64,000 nucleotides of DNA, taken from assembly GCF_014196425.1 (NCBI RefSeq), contig NZ_JACIDR010000003.1, positions 186,001 through 250,000 on the forward strand. The letters are read 5' to 3'. Numbering within the stretch: the stretch's first letter is position 1; the number at the start of each line of letters is the position of its first letter. Source of the stretch: Hansschlegelia beijingensis (GTDB lineage Bacteria; Pseudomonadota; Alphaproteobacteria; Rhizobiales; Methylopilaceae). A program made the translations under genes and the position numbers. The notes under the pieces are model-generated. The model was not told the DNA's origin. It saw only the letters and a list, made by a program, of their open reading frames with translations, and did no database searches. This document shows, piece by piece, positions 1 through 9,700 of the stretch.

Positions 1-358
1 CGCCGTCTCCCAGCGCATCCGACTCGACGCCCGCCTTGGTCTCGACCGCGAGCGGCGACTGAAGGGCCGACCTGGCGGTCGCCTTGAGCGTGTTGACGAT
101 GTCCGTGATCGCCTTGATGCCGTTGTCCGCCGCCTTGAGCGTCTGGACCGAGGATCCGACAGTGTCGAGCAGGGTGTTGAGGTCGCTCGCCCGCCGGTCC
201 AGCGCGTTCGCCGTGAAGAAGCTCGACGGATTGTCGAAGGCCGAGTTGACCTTCTTGCCGGTCGACAGCCGCTGCTCCGTCTGCGCGAGGAGATCGGTCG
301 TCGACTGGAGACTCCGGAGGTTGGAGCGGATAGCGGAATTGAGAACGACGTCGGCCAT
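1..358 (-). CDS. fliC: Flagellin, N-terminal part (cut by window edge)
   Basis: This minus-strand frame begins with ATG at 358, preceded by a good AGGAG ribosome site, and runs open off the left edge, so only about 119 codons are visible. The translation opens MADVVLNSAIRSNLRSLQS and continues through the classic flagellin N-terminal helix with the segments TEQRLSTGKKVNSAFDNP and SSFFTANALDRRASDLN. This D0/D1 region polymerises into the filament core and carries the export signal. It closely matches the N-terminus of the neighbouring flagellin at 544-2133, so the two are tandem paralogs. A perfect CtrA-type box lies 62-76 bp upstream. The C-terminal half is not in the window, so intactness cannot be judged. 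Confidence 0.95.
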   Translation of the reverse strand, partial: MADVVLNSAIRSNLRSLQSTTDLLAQTEQRLSTGKKVNSAFDNPSSFFTANALDRRASDLNTLLDTVGSSVQTLKAADNGIKAITDIVNTLKATARSALQSPLAVETKAGVESDALGDG

Positions 359-419
359 TGAAGGGCTCCTAACGGGAGACGCCTCAGCAGGGCGCGGACG
401 TAATCTAGGCTTGTTAACC

Positions 420-434
420 TTAATGAGCCGTTAA
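420..434 (-). promoter_or_regulatory. CtrA-type box upstream of first flagellin
   Basis: TTAA at 420-423 and TTAA at 431-434 are separated by exactly 7 bases (tgagccg), matching the TTAA-N7-TTAA consensus of the response regulator CtrA. The box is embedded in a larger dyad: the 10-mer ttaaccttaa at 414-423 and its perfect complement ttaaggttaa at 431-440. It lies about 62 bp upstream of the first flagellin start. The cognate regulator gene ctrA is in this window. Binding is inferred. Confidence 0.75.
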
Positions 435-486
435 GGTTAATTCCTCCTTGCGAATGCTTTGCGCGCGCTTGGCCGGTGAAACGAGA

Positions 487-516
487 GAAGGGCGGAAGCC
501 GAAGCTTCCGCCCTTC
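487..516 (-). terminator. Hairpin terminator after the second flagellin
   Basis: A perfect 13-bp inverted repeat (487-499 and 504-516) with a 4-base loop sits 28 bp past the stop codon of the flagellin at 544-2133. On the minus strand the loop reads TTCG, a stable tetraloop, and is followed by a short pyrimidine run without a long T tract. It separates the second flagellin from the promoter of the first, so the two are probably independent transcripts. Confidence 0.75.
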
Positions 517-543
517 ACGGAAGGTCTGTGTGGCGGCTTGCGA

Positions 544-2133
544 TCAGCGCAGAAGGCTGAGGATGCTCTGCTCCTGCGAGGTCGAGATCGCCAGCGAGGA
601 GACGATCAGCGACTGCTTGGTCTGGAGCGTCGCAAGGTTCGCGGCCTCCTCATTGGTGTCGGCGTCGGTGAGGGCCCCGGCGCCGTCCTGCAGCGTGCCG
701 ATCATGTTCTTCGTGAAGGTCTGCCGCGTCTGCACGATCTGCAGCTGCGAACCGAACTTCGACGAAGTCTGCTCCAGGGTGGCGGCAGCCTTGTCGAGCT
801 TGTCGATGATCTTGTTGATCGAGTTCGAGTCGTAGAAGTCGTCGGCGCTCAGCTCCGTGATGCCGAGGCTGGCGGCGTCGAAATCCACGCCCTTGACGTC
901 GAGCTTCGACGAGCCGTCCTCGTTGAACACGATGCTCAGGTCGTCGCCATTGAGCAGGTTCACGCCGTTATAGCTGGCGTCCTTGGCCAGCGACGAGATC
1001 TGCTTCAGCGCGTCGTTGAAGTCCTTACGATAGTTGTCACGGGTTTCCTTGCCCGCGCCGCTGACGACCGGAGCCGAGAAGCTCTTGGAGGCGAACGCCG
1101 CGCCGGAGGCCGTGGCCGTGCCCTCGAGGTCCACCGGGGTCTTGTTCGCGGCGGCGTTCGAGGTCGTGAGGGTCAGGGTGCCCTTCTTGGTCGCGGCGTC
1201 GACGGAGACCGAGGCCTCGAGGTCGACATTGTTGTCCGAGAAGAACTTGTTGAGCTCGTCCAGCGTGTCGATGCCGCTGGAGCTGAAGGTCACCGTCTTG
1301 GTGTTGCCGTCGCGGTCCTGGACGTTGAGGGTCTGGCCGGCGAGGCCGCCGGTGGGCGTGCCGCGGGCGGTGGTGCCGGCGGTGAGGCCGAGCTTGGTGA
1401 GCGTGGCGCTCGAGCCGCCGATCGTCAGGTCGCTGGTCGTGCCGGTGCTGATGGTCAGCTTGCCGGCGGCCACCGTGGAGGCCGTGCTGGCGCCGGTGAT
1501 GCCATCGATCTTCGCGAGCAGATCACCGATGTCGTCGGTGATGTTGACCTGATTGCCGGTCGCGCCCGACGCCACGAATTCGATCTCCGTGCCGTTGACG
1601 GTGATCTTCTCGCCGGCGGTCAGGCCGCTCGCCAGGTTGTCCGAAGCCGCGCCGGCCGTGCCGGAGAGCTTGGTGTTGGCGGTGACGGCGGCGGCGGTGC
1701 CGGTGTTGTCGTTGGTGAGCGCCGAGCCTTCGACCGTCGCGTTGGACGGAGCGCCGCCGAGCAGGTTCGTCTCGGACAGGTTGTCGATCGCGGTGGAGCT
1801 GATCGAAGCCTTGGTGGTCACCGCCTGCGGGGACTGCACCGCGCTGCGGGCGGTCGCCTTGAGGCTCTCGATGACGTCGTTGATCGCGGTGATGCCGTTG
1901 TCGGCCGCCTTCAGCGTCTGGACCGAGTTGGAGACGCTGTCGAGCATGTTGTTCAGGTCGCTCGCGCGGCGGTCGAGAGCCTGGGCCGTGAAGAAGCTCG
2001 AGGGATTGTCGAGCGCCGAATTGACCTTCTTGCCGGTGGAGAGCCGCTGCTCCGTCTGGCCCATCAGCTCGGAAGCCGACTGCAGGGAACGGAGGTTCGA
2101 GCGAACGGCCGCGCTCAGGGAAACGCCAGACAT
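544..2133 (-). CDS. fliC: Flagellin
   Basis: This encodes a 529-residue filament subunit. Residues 1-140 form the conserved N-terminal D0/D1 helices (RSNLRSLQS, TEQRLSTGKKVNSALDNPSS). The C-terminal 90 residues form the matching C-terminal helices ending in ILSLLR, typical of alphaproteobacterial flagellins. Between them lies a Thr/Ser/Ala/Gly-rich variable region of about 250 residues with two segments resembling Flagellin_IN repeats (near AGEKITVNGTEIEF and GQTLNVQDRDGNTKTVTF), so it is longer than minimal alpha flagellins. ATG at 2133 is preceded by an AGGAG site. It is followed by a hairpin at 487-516 and then the paralogous flagellin. Confidence 0.96.
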   Translation of the reverse strand: MSGVSLSAAVRSNLRSLQSASELMGQTEQRLSTGKKVNSALDNPSSFFTAQALDRRASDLNNMLDSVSNSVQTLKAADNGITAINDVIESLKATARSAVQSPQAVTTKASISSTAIDNLSETNLLGGAPSNATVEGSALTNDNTGTAAAVTANTKLSGTAGAASDNLASGLTAGEKITVNGTEIEFVASGATGNQVNITDDIGDLLAKIDGITGASTASTVAAGKLTISTGTTSDLTIGGSSATLTKLGLTAGTTARGTPTGGLAGQTLNVQDRDGNTKTVTFSSSGIDTLDELNKFFSDNNVDLEASVSVDAATKKGTLTLTTSNAAANKTPVDLEGTATASGAAFASKSFSAPVVSGAGKETRDNYRKDFNDALKQISSLAKDASYNGVNLLNGDDLSIVFNEDGSSKLDVKGVDFDAASLGITELSADDFYDSNSINKIIDKLDKAAATLEQTSSKFGSQLQIVQTRQTFTKNMIGTLQDGAGALTDADTNEEAANLATLQTKQSLIVSSLAISTSQEQSILSLLR

Positions 2134-2263
2134 GCCAGTCTCCTGTCCTAGGAGTTTGATGTGACGCCCCGTCCTGAGGCGTGCGAGGACAGTCTGGCCT
2201 GGCTCACTAAGCCCGGGTTAAAGGCCCGGTTGGTTCCGGCGCGGCGCGGGACAAGTTTCCGCC

Positions 2264-2271
2264 ATGGTTAA
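2264..2271 (-). promoter_or_regulatory. TTAACCAT motif upstream of second flagellin
   Basis: In the 156-bp gap between flgL and the second flagellin, the minus strand reads TTAACCAT at 2271-2264, and a second TTAA lies at 2218-2221. The same octamer occurs upstream of fliL (13941-13948) and flgB (22648-22655). It contains the CtrA half-site TTAAC. Spacing to the second TTAA is not the canonical 7 bases, so this is a half-site candidate only. Confidence 0.4.
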
Positions 2272-2289
2272 GAGAATGCGAATAGCGCG

Positions 2290-3846
2290 TCAGAGGAAGT
2301 TGACGAGGCTGAGGTTCTTCAGCGTCGCCGTCGCCTGATAGCTCGCCTGAAGCTGCGTCTGCAGCGCGAGGATCTTGAGCGTGGCCTCGTCCTTGTCGGC
2401 GCTCTCCACGCCGGAGAGCGCGTCCTGGGCCATCGATTTGGCCGCCGCGTGCCGGGCGCTCGCCGCCTTGATGGCGTTGTTGGCGGCGGCGAGGTCGGTC
2501 GCCATCGTCCTGACGGCGGCCGTCGCGTCGCTGGAGCCGAGCGCGGCGATGGTCCGGTTGGCGAGCGCCGAATAGCGGGCCTTGGCGTCGGCGTCGTCAG
2601 CCGAGAAGGTCATCGCCGAGAACACGGCGAGGTTCTGGACCACCTGACGCGTCCCGGCTTCATTGGCCCGCGCCCCGTAGGCGACGGCGACGCCATCGTC
2701 GATCCTGGCCGCCGCGGTCTTGCGGGGATCGTCGGTCCCGGTCTCGCCGACATACCAGGACACGGTCTTCTCGGCGGTGTCGGTCCTGTCGAGCGCGGTC
2801 GCGTTTTGAAGAGCGGCCACACGCTCGGCGTCGCTCGCATAGCTCCCGTCGAAGCCGGCGACGCGGGCGGGGCCGCTCCCGGCGGGGGCGTTGAAGAATT
2901 CCTCGCCGGCCTGGACCGCGGACGCCGCGACCAGCGCAGTGTCGGCGCGTGTCTTGAGCGCGGCGTCGAAGCTCGCCCGCATGTTCGCGGCCGTCTGCGC
3001 CGGCGTCGCGCCGACGCGGAACTCGCCGGGCGCCAGGGCCGACGTGTCGTCCGCAGCCTTTGCGGTCAGCACGATCTCCTCGGTCGAGCCATCCGGCAGC
3101 GTCAACCCGACCCGCATCTGGTCGCCCGTCTTGGGCTGCCCCGTGACGCCGAGCGTGATCGTCGCGGGAGAGCCGGTCGGGCCGCTCGCGACGCCGTTCG
3201 TCATGGAGGACGACAGCGACGAGATCTTGAAGCCGAACGGCCCGGAAGCCTCCTCGGCGACGCTGAATGACGAGCCGGACACCCCGGAGACGTCGATGCG
3301 GCCACGGCCGTCGGCGCCGAGATCCGCGAGCTTCCGCTCGGCGATCACGGTCCGCAGGCCGGCCTTGGCGCCGTCGTCCGCAAGGATCGCGTCGGCGGAC
3401 AGCACAGGCTTCGTATCGGTCGTGCGTCCCGAGAACACGAACCGTCCGCCGACGTCGGTGTTGAGTTGCGCGATCGCGTCCTGCAGGTCGATCGCCGCCT
3501 GAGACTGCGTCACCGTCACGGACCCGGTCGTCAGCGTGAAGTCGTTCGGGTCGACGAGCCTGTATTCGGCGCCGATGTCGTCGAGGCGCTGCAGCGCCGT
3601 GCCCATGACGGCGATCCGCGTGCCCACGGTCGCGGCCGTGGCGTCGTAGGAGGACAACGCGGCGAGCTTCGCCCGCATCGCGAGCGAGGTCGCGCGGCCG
3701 TCGCCGAGGCCCGCATAGGTGGCCGACACCATCCCGGTCGATAGCTGCCGCGTCAGGTCGTTGAGCTGAGACCTGCTCTTGGCCAGCGCGTCGACGAGGC
3801 TGGGGCGGCCCACGCCGCTCGCCGCATATGGTCCGATCGAGGTCAT
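2290..3846 (-). CDS. flgL: Flagellar hook-associated protein FlgL (HAP3)
   Basis: FlgL joins the hook to the filament. The 518-residue product has a flagellin-like N-terminal helix (residues 15-60, SRSQLNDLTRQLSTGM) and a flagellin-like C-terminal helix ending LKNLSLVNFL. The segment RFVFSGRTTDTKP at about residue 135-150 is typical of FlgL. The central domain is enlarged relative to enteric FlgL (about 317 residues), as is usual in Hyphomicrobiales. It is third in the minus-strand set flgE-flgK-flgL, 52 bp after flgK. Annotation as another flagellin is the main alternative, but position and the FSG motif favour FlgL. Confidence 0.9.
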   Translation of the reverse strand: MTSIGPYAASGVGRPSLVDALAKSRSQLNDLTRQLSTGMVSATYAGLGDGRATSLAMRAKLAALSSYDATAATVGTRIAVMGTALQRLDDIGAEYRLVDPNDFTLTTGSVTVTQSQAAIDLQDAIAQLNTDVGGRFVFSGRTTDTKPVLSADAILADDGAKAGLRTVIAERKLADLGADGRGRIDVSGVSGSSFSVAEEASGPFGFKISSLSSSMTNGVASGPTGSPATITLGVTGQPKTGDQMRVGLTLPDGSTEEIVLTAKAADDTSALAPGEFRVGATPAQTAANMRASFDAALKTRADTALVAASAVQAGEEFFNAPAGSGPARVAGFDGSYASDAERVAALQNATALDRTDTAEKTVSWYVGETGTDDPRKTAAARIDDGVAVAYGARANEAGTRQVVQNLAVFSAMTFSADDADAKARYSALANRTIAALGSSDATAAVRTMATDLAAANNAIKAASARHAAAKSMAQDALSGVESADKDEATLKILALQTQLQASYQATATLKNLSLVNFL

Positions 3847-3898
3847 GGTTCAGGCCTTGTCCGCGGGCGCGCGGCGCTGGAGGTCACGCGGCCGCGCA

Positions 3899-5737
3899 TC
3901 AGACGTTCATCAGCATGTCGAGCATCTCCCTGACCGCCGTGATCACGCGCGCATTGGCGCTGTAGGCGGTCTGGAGCTGGATCAGCTTGCCCATCTCCTC
4001 GTCCGTGTCGACGCCCGAGGACTCAGAGAAGCGGTCGGTCAGCGCCGAGACGACCAGGGACTGGCCATCGGCGATCCGCGTCGCGGCGGCGCTGGCGCTC
4101 GCCTGCATGTTGATGACGCCGCCGGCGAATTCGACGACCGATCCCGTGAAAGGCGAGGCCGCGCCGCCGAGACCGGTGTCCGCGCGGAAGCTCGTGCGAG
4201 CCGCCAGGGCGTCGCGCAGGAAGGCCGGCCTGGCGTCGTCGCCGGAGGCTGCGCCGCCCGCATAGCGGGTGAGGGCTTCGGGGTCGTCCAGCAGGTCCGG
4301 ATTGACCGCGATGCGCCCCGCGAAGCCGGTCCGTTGGGCGCCGCCGTCGAGACTGTTCGAGTACGGATCCCCGCCGGCGCCGTCGACGAACACCGGCAGC
4401 GCGAGCCCGCCGCCGGACAGCGAGGTCGCCGTGATCCGGGACGATCCGGCCGAGATGCTGAGGCCGGGCGCGTTAGACGTGAAACGGAAGCCGTCGGCGT
4501 TCGCCGCGGCGCCGAGGCCGATCCCCTTCGCCGCGAGGGCCGCGTTCAGGTCGGCCGCGGCGGTCGGCGACGAGAAGTCGATCCCGATGACGGTGTCGTT
4601 CGGGTCCGCCGTCAGGCCGTCAGCGAGCGGCAGCTTGCTCGCGTCGCCGACGTTGACGATCGTCACCGACCGCGTGGCGCCGCCGTCCGAATAGGTGACG
4701 GAGAGCCGGTCGCCGGGCAGCGCCCCCTGCGTCGTCAGGTCGACGCCGCCCGCCGTCGGGCTGACGGAGGTGACGTTGGAGCCGAGCGCCTGGGCGAGAC
4801 TGGACGCGAGTTCGTCGAGCTGCGTCTGGGCCTGCGGGAGCGTCTTGTCGCGCAAATCCGCCAGCGCGCGGAGCTCCCCGGAGCGGAGCTGGCCGCTCGC
4901 GAGCAGATCGACCGAATAGCCCGAGGGACGCACCAGCGTGATCGTTCCAAGGCTGCTGGCGGCGGCGTCGGAGGCGTATTGCGCCTGCGGGACGATCGTG
5001 CTCGACGGCTGGAACTGCAGCGTCGAGGCCTGGCCGTCATAGAGCGACAGGCCGCTCTGCGTCTTCACGCGGATCTGGCCGGCGCCAAGATCCTCGACCT
5101 TGACGTCCATCAGCGAGGACAGCGTGTCGATCGCCTGGTCGCGCTGGTCTTCAAGAGCCGCGGTGGACTGGCCCTGCGCGATCGCCCTGGCGATCTGGGC
5201 CGTCAGGCTCTCGATCGACTTCAGGGCCTCGTTGGCCCGGTCGACGCCCGCGCTCATGGCGCGATCGGCCTGGCCGCGCAGCTCCTGCACGCTGCTCGAC
5301 GCGGCGTTCAGGGTCTGCGCGAAGATCTGCGCCTGCGACAGCACGTTCGACCGCGCGCTCTGGTCGTCAGGCGATGCGACGAGCGCATCGAGGGCGCTGG
5401 CGAAGCCCTGCGCGACCGTGTCGAGCGAAAGGTCGCCGCCCGGCGTGCCGAACACGCTCTGCAGCCGATCGAGATAGTTCGCGCGCGTCGCCGCGTAGCT
5501 GGCGCCCGCCGTCTCGGTGCGGAGCTGGCGCTGGAGATAGACGTCGAGTTCGCGGCGCACGTCGTCCGCCCGGACGCCCACCGTGACGCCGCCCGCCACC
5601 GCCTGTTCGGTGACGAGCGTCTTCTTGGTGTAGCCGGGGGAGCCCGCATTGGCGACGTTCGCCGCCACGAGGTCTAGGCCGGACTGGCTCGCCTTCAGGC
5701 CCGAAAGCGCGGCGCCGAGCGCGGAGGAAAGGCCCAT
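3899..5737 (-). CDS. flgK: Flagellar hook-associated protein FlgK (HAP1)
   Basis: FlgK is the first hook-filament junction protein. The 612-residue product begins MGLSSALGAALSGLKASQSG with the rod/hook/HAP N-terminal motif LVAANVANAGSPGYTKK at about residue 22-38. It ends with the paired C-terminal segment EEMGKLIQLQTAYSANARV and ITAVREMLDMLM. The middle contains the FlgK helical segment (VELRGQADRAM, QIARAIAQGQST) and a large variable domain. It lies between flgE and flgL with short gaps, consistent with one hook-junction operon. Confidence 0.95.
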   Translation of the reverse strand: MGLSSALGAALSGLKASQSGLDLVAANVANAGSPGYTKKTLVTEQAVAGGVTVGVRADDVRRELDVYLQRQLRTETAGASYAATRANYLDRLQSVFGTPGGDLSLDTVAQGFASALDALVASPDDQSARSNVLSQAQIFAQTLNAASSSVQELRGQADRAMSAGVDRANEALKSIESLTAQIARAIAQGQSTAALEDQRDQAIDTLSSLMDVKVEDLGAGQIRVKTQSGLSLYDGQASTLQFQPSSTIVPQAQYASDAAASSLGTITLVRPSGYSVDLLASGQLRSGELRALADLRDKTLPQAQTQLDELASSLAQALGSNVTSVSPTAGGVDLTTQGALPGDRLSVTYSDGGATRSVTIVNVGDASKLPLADGLTADPNDTVIGIDFSSPTAAADLNAALAAKGIGLGAAANADGFRFTSNAPGLSISAGSSRITATSLSGGGLALPVFVDGAGGDPYSNSLDGGAQRTGFAGRIAVNPDLLDDPEALTRYAGGAASGDDARPAFLRDALAARTSFRADTGLGGAASPFTGSVVEFAGGVINMQASASAAATRIADGQSLVVSALTDRFSESSGVDTDEEMGKLIQLQTAYSANARVITAVREMLDMLMNV

Positions 5738-5774
5738 CTCGTCGGGTCCTCAGGTGAGCTGGCTTCGTCCGCCG

Positions 5775-7154
5775 TCAGCGGACCATGCTCAACGTGTCCT
5801 GCATCATCGAGTCCGACGCCGAGACCACGCGCGTATTGGCCGAGTAGGCCTGCTGGGTGACGATCATCTTCGAGAACTCGTCGGCGATGTCGACGTTCGA
5901 CTGCTCGAGCGCGGAGCCCACGATCTCGCCTTCGCCGGCGATCGGCGCGCCGGACGCGACCGTCTGCTGATAGGCGCCGCCGTCGACATGGGAGAGCTGG
6001 TTCTCGGCGTAGAAGCTCACCACCGGGACCTTGTAGAGCGTGCGCGACTTGCCGTTCGAGTAGGTCGCGTTGACGAGGCCGCCGTCATTGATGGAGACGC
6101 TGACCACGTTGCCGGAGGACACGCCGTTCTGCGTCAGCTGCTTCGTCGTCACCCCGCCATTGGTGTCGGCGTACTGGGTCAGGCCGGTGCCGTGGTCGAG
6201 CGTGACCGCGCCGAGCGATTTGCCGTCGATCGTCAGGTTGGCGATCGAGGTGACGCCGTCGGTCGGCGTCACCAGCGCGCCGTCGGAGTTGAACACGTAG
6301 TTCTGCGTTCCCGCCGCCGACGGGTTGGCGTCCACCTTGGTCCAGGCGGCCTCCGAGCCCGTCGCGGTCGGATCGGACAGATAATAGAGCGCCCAGGTGT
6401 CCTGCGCGCCCGACGTCGCGTCCTCGTTGGTCACCTTGCCCCAGCGGAACTGGACGTCGTAGGCGGTGCCCTTGTCGTCATAGACCGTCACCGCGTCGCC
6501 GCTGACGCTGCTTGCGATGAACGCGTCCGACTGGTCGGCGGTGACGCTGGCGCCGAAGCTCGAGCCGAGCAGCCATGAGCTCTCGTCGCCGGAGACGTAA
6601 TTGGCGGTCTGCGGCGCCGAGGGAAGGTTCGCGCGGTAGGTGACCGAGGTGGTCGCCTCGGCCGGATAGAAGTCGTTCGACAGCTTGATGATTTCGGAGG
6701 CCGACCCGGTCGGGTTGCCGGTCCGCGAGTCGACCGCCAGGCCCTTCAGGTAATAGCCCGCGCCGTTGACCACGTAGCCGTTCTTGTCGATCGTGAAGTC
6801 GCCGCGGCGCGTGTAGAGATCGCCGCCGCCGAAGGTCGGCTTGCCGTCGACCTGGCCGGTGTTGTCCTGCACGACGAAGAAGCCCTGGCCGTTGATCGCG
6901 ATCGAGGTGCCGGAGCTCGAGGCCTGCAGGGTGCCCTGCACGTCGTTGCTTGAGCGCGAGAACGCCTGGACCGAACCGGCGACCTGGCGGTTGACGTTGA
7001 GGTCGCCGCTCAGCACGAGGTCCGCGAAGGAGGTGTCGGTGCGCTTGTACCCCGTCGTCTGCGAGTTCGCGATGTTGCCCGAGATGTTTTCAAGCGCATA
7101 GGACTGCGCCTGGAGCCCGCTCACCGCCGTCGTCAGCGCGCCGAAGATACCCAT
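5775..7154 (-). CDS. flgE: Flagellar hook protein FlgE
   Basis: FlgE builds the hook, the universal joint between rod and filament. From ATG at 7154 (GGGAG site 7 bases upstream) the product is 459 residues and begins MGIFGALTTAVSGLQAQSYA with the axial-protein motif ENISGNIANSQTTGYKRTDT. The core includes INGQGFFVV and TRRGDFTIDKNGYVV. The C-terminus has EGEIVGSALEQSNVDIADEF followed by the D0 helix QQAYSANTRVVSASDSMMQ. The frame is open 24 codons further upstream, but that stretch is not FlgE-like. It heads the flgE-flgK-flgL set and is divergent from pip. Confidence 0.95.
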   Translation of the reverse strand: MGIFGALTTAVSGLQAQSYALENISGNIANSQTTGYKRTDTSFADLVLSGDLNVNRQVAGSVQAFSRSSNDVQGTLQASSSGTSIAINGQGFFVVQDNTGQVDGKPTFGGGDLYTRRGDFTIDKNGYVVNGAGYYLKGLAVDSRTGNPTGSASEIIKLSNDFYPAEATTSVTYRANLPSAPQTANYVSGDESSWLLGSSFGASVTADQSDAFIASSVSGDAVTVYDDKGTAYDVQFRWGKVTNEDATSGAQDTWALYYLSDPTATGSEAAWTKVDANPSAAGTQNYVFNSDGALVTPTDGVTSIANLTIDGKSLGAVTLDHGTGLTQYADTNGGVTTKQLTQNGVSSGNVVSVSINDGGLVNATYSNGKSRTLYKVPVVSFYAENQLSHVDGGAYQQTVASGAPIAGEGEIVGSALEQSNVDIADEFSKMIVTQQAYSANTRVVSASDSMMQDTLSMVR

Positions 7155-7385
7155 TGCCGTCTCCCGAAGCCGCAGAACCTCATCAGGCCGCGCGCGCAAG
7201 CCGCGGCCTCCCTTACGCCCACGCAAACCGCGCGCCAGTCGAATAGCCGAGTGTTTTCAATGGCTGAGTGGCCGTTGGCCGGAACGGCCGGCCACGCATC
7301 CGCTGCCGAGCGGCAGTTTCTGCCGGGCGCCGGAACGTTGACGCACGCCGCTCGGGGGGCGACCGTGGCGGGTGGCGGGAGATGA

Positions 7386-8372
<987 letters not shown>

Positions 8373-8438
8373 CCGCGCCGTGCTTTGAAGGGCGCGGCGG
8401 CGGCGCTACATGTCCCCCGCGACGGAGGGAGACACGAT

Positions 8439-9626
8439 ATGCGTCAGCGCAGCCTGACACGAACCGCGATGGGCGCCGTCGCCGTCTGCGCGCTCGCCGG
8501 AATGGTCGCGACGGCGTTCGCGGCGGCCCAGACCCGCGCGCGGAGCGACGCCGCCAAGCCTCAGCCGGCGGTCTCCGTGGAGACGGTGGCGGACGGGCTG
8601 GAGCGCCCGTGGGGGCTCGCCTTTCTTCCTGGCGGGCGCATGCTGGTGACCGAGAAGGCGGGCCGGCTGCGGCTGGTTTCGCCCGACGGCAAGGTCTCGG
8701 CGCCGGTGACCGGCATGCCGAAGGTCGACGCGCGCGGGCAGGGCGGCCTGTTCGACGTCGCGATCTCGCCTGACTTCGGCAAGAACCGGCTCGTCTACTT
8801 CACCTTCGCGGAAGCCGGCGAGGGCGGGGTGAACGGCACGGCGCTCGGCCGCGGCCGGCTCGCCGACAACGCCGCGCGGCTCGAAGACGTCCAGGTGATC
8901 TGGCGCCAGTCGCCGAAATACGCCTCCACCAAGCATTTCGGCTCGCGGATCGCGTTCGCGCCGGACGGCAGGCTCTTCGTCACCACCGGAGAGCGCTCGG
9001 ACGACCAGTTCCGCGTCAAGTCGCAGGCCCTCGACGAGACGCTCGGCAAGGTGGTCCGGCTGGAGCCGGACGGGACGCCGGCCGCCGACAATCCCTTCGC
9101 CGGCCGCCCCGACGCCAAGCCCGAGATCTGGTCCTACGGCCACCGCAACATTCAGGGCGCGGCCATCGAGCCAGGAACCGGCCGGCTCTGGACGGTCGAG
9201 CATGGCCCGCGCGGCGGCGACGAGCTCAACCGGCCGGAGGCGGGCAAGAACTATGGCTGGCCGGTGATCTCCTATGGCCGGGAATATTCTGGCGCCAAGC
9301 TCGGCGAAGGGACCGAGAAGGAGGGCATGGAGCAACCGGTCTATTACTGGGATCCTTCGATCGGCCCGTCCGGCCTCGTCTTCTATACGGGCGACGCCTA
9401 TCCGGGCTGGCAGGGCAGCGTGTTCGTGGGCGGACTGGCGATCCCGATGCTCGACCGGCTCGAACTCGCGGACGGAAAGGTCGTTCACGAGGAGCGCCTG
9501 CTCGAGGATCTCGGCGAGCGCATCCGTGATGTCCGTCAGGGGCCGGACGGCCTGCTTTACCTGCTGACCGACAGCGACGACGGCCGGGTGCTGAGGCTGA
9601 AGCCGGGCAAGGCAGGAAAGTCGTAG
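8439..9626 (+). CDS. PQQ-dependent sugar dehydrogenase, periplasmic (soluble aldose dehydrogenase family)
   Basis: This is a beta-propeller dehydrogenase of the GSDH/YliI family, which oxidises aldose sugars with bound PQQ in the periplasm. I chose ATG 8439 (395 residues) because it follows a GGAGG site and opens with a signal peptide (MRQRSLTRTAMGAVAVCALA, then AFA/AAQ). The frame is open 18 codons further upstream. Family signatures visible are PWGLAFLPGGRMLVTEKAG near residue 45, SYGHRNIQG mid-protein and GPRGGDELN followed by GKNYGWPV. The substrate is not predictable. It lies 66 bp after pip and may share its transcript. No PQQ biosynthesis gene is in the window. Confidence 0.87.
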   Translation: MRQRSLTRTAMGAVAVCALAGMVATAFAAAQTRARSDAAKPQPAVSVETVADGLERPWGLAFLPGGRMLVTEKAGRLRLVSPDGKVSAPVTGMPKVDARGQGGLFDVAISPDFGKNRLVYFTFAEAGEGGVNGTALGRGRLADNAARLEDVQVIWRQSPKYASTKHFGSRIAFAPDGRLFVTTGERSDDQFRVKSQALDETLGKVVRLEPDGTPAADNPFAGRPDAKPEIWSYGHRNIQGAAIEPGTGRLWTVEHGPRGGDELNRPEAGKNYGWPVISYGREYSGAKLGEGTEKEGMEQPVYYWDPSIGPSGLVFYTGDAYPGWQGSVFVGGLAIPMLDRLELADGKVVHEERLLEDLGERIRDVRQGPDGLLYLLTDSDDGRVLRLKPGKAGKS

Positions 9627-9700
9627 GCGGGACTAAAGTCTTCCGCCCGAGACGTCCGGGCGTCGGGTAGTCTCTTCCCGACCTTCCAGGGGGAGAGCGG

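Noticed and set aside
2134-2289. Sigma-54 promoter upstream of the second flagellin
   Set aside because: No GG/GC pair with proper spacing matching TGGCAC-N5-TTGC was found in the gap.
3779-5677. A 632-codon plus-strand frame opposite flgK
   Set aside because: Low-complexity Arg/Gly/Ala translation; flgK on the other strand is complete and typical.
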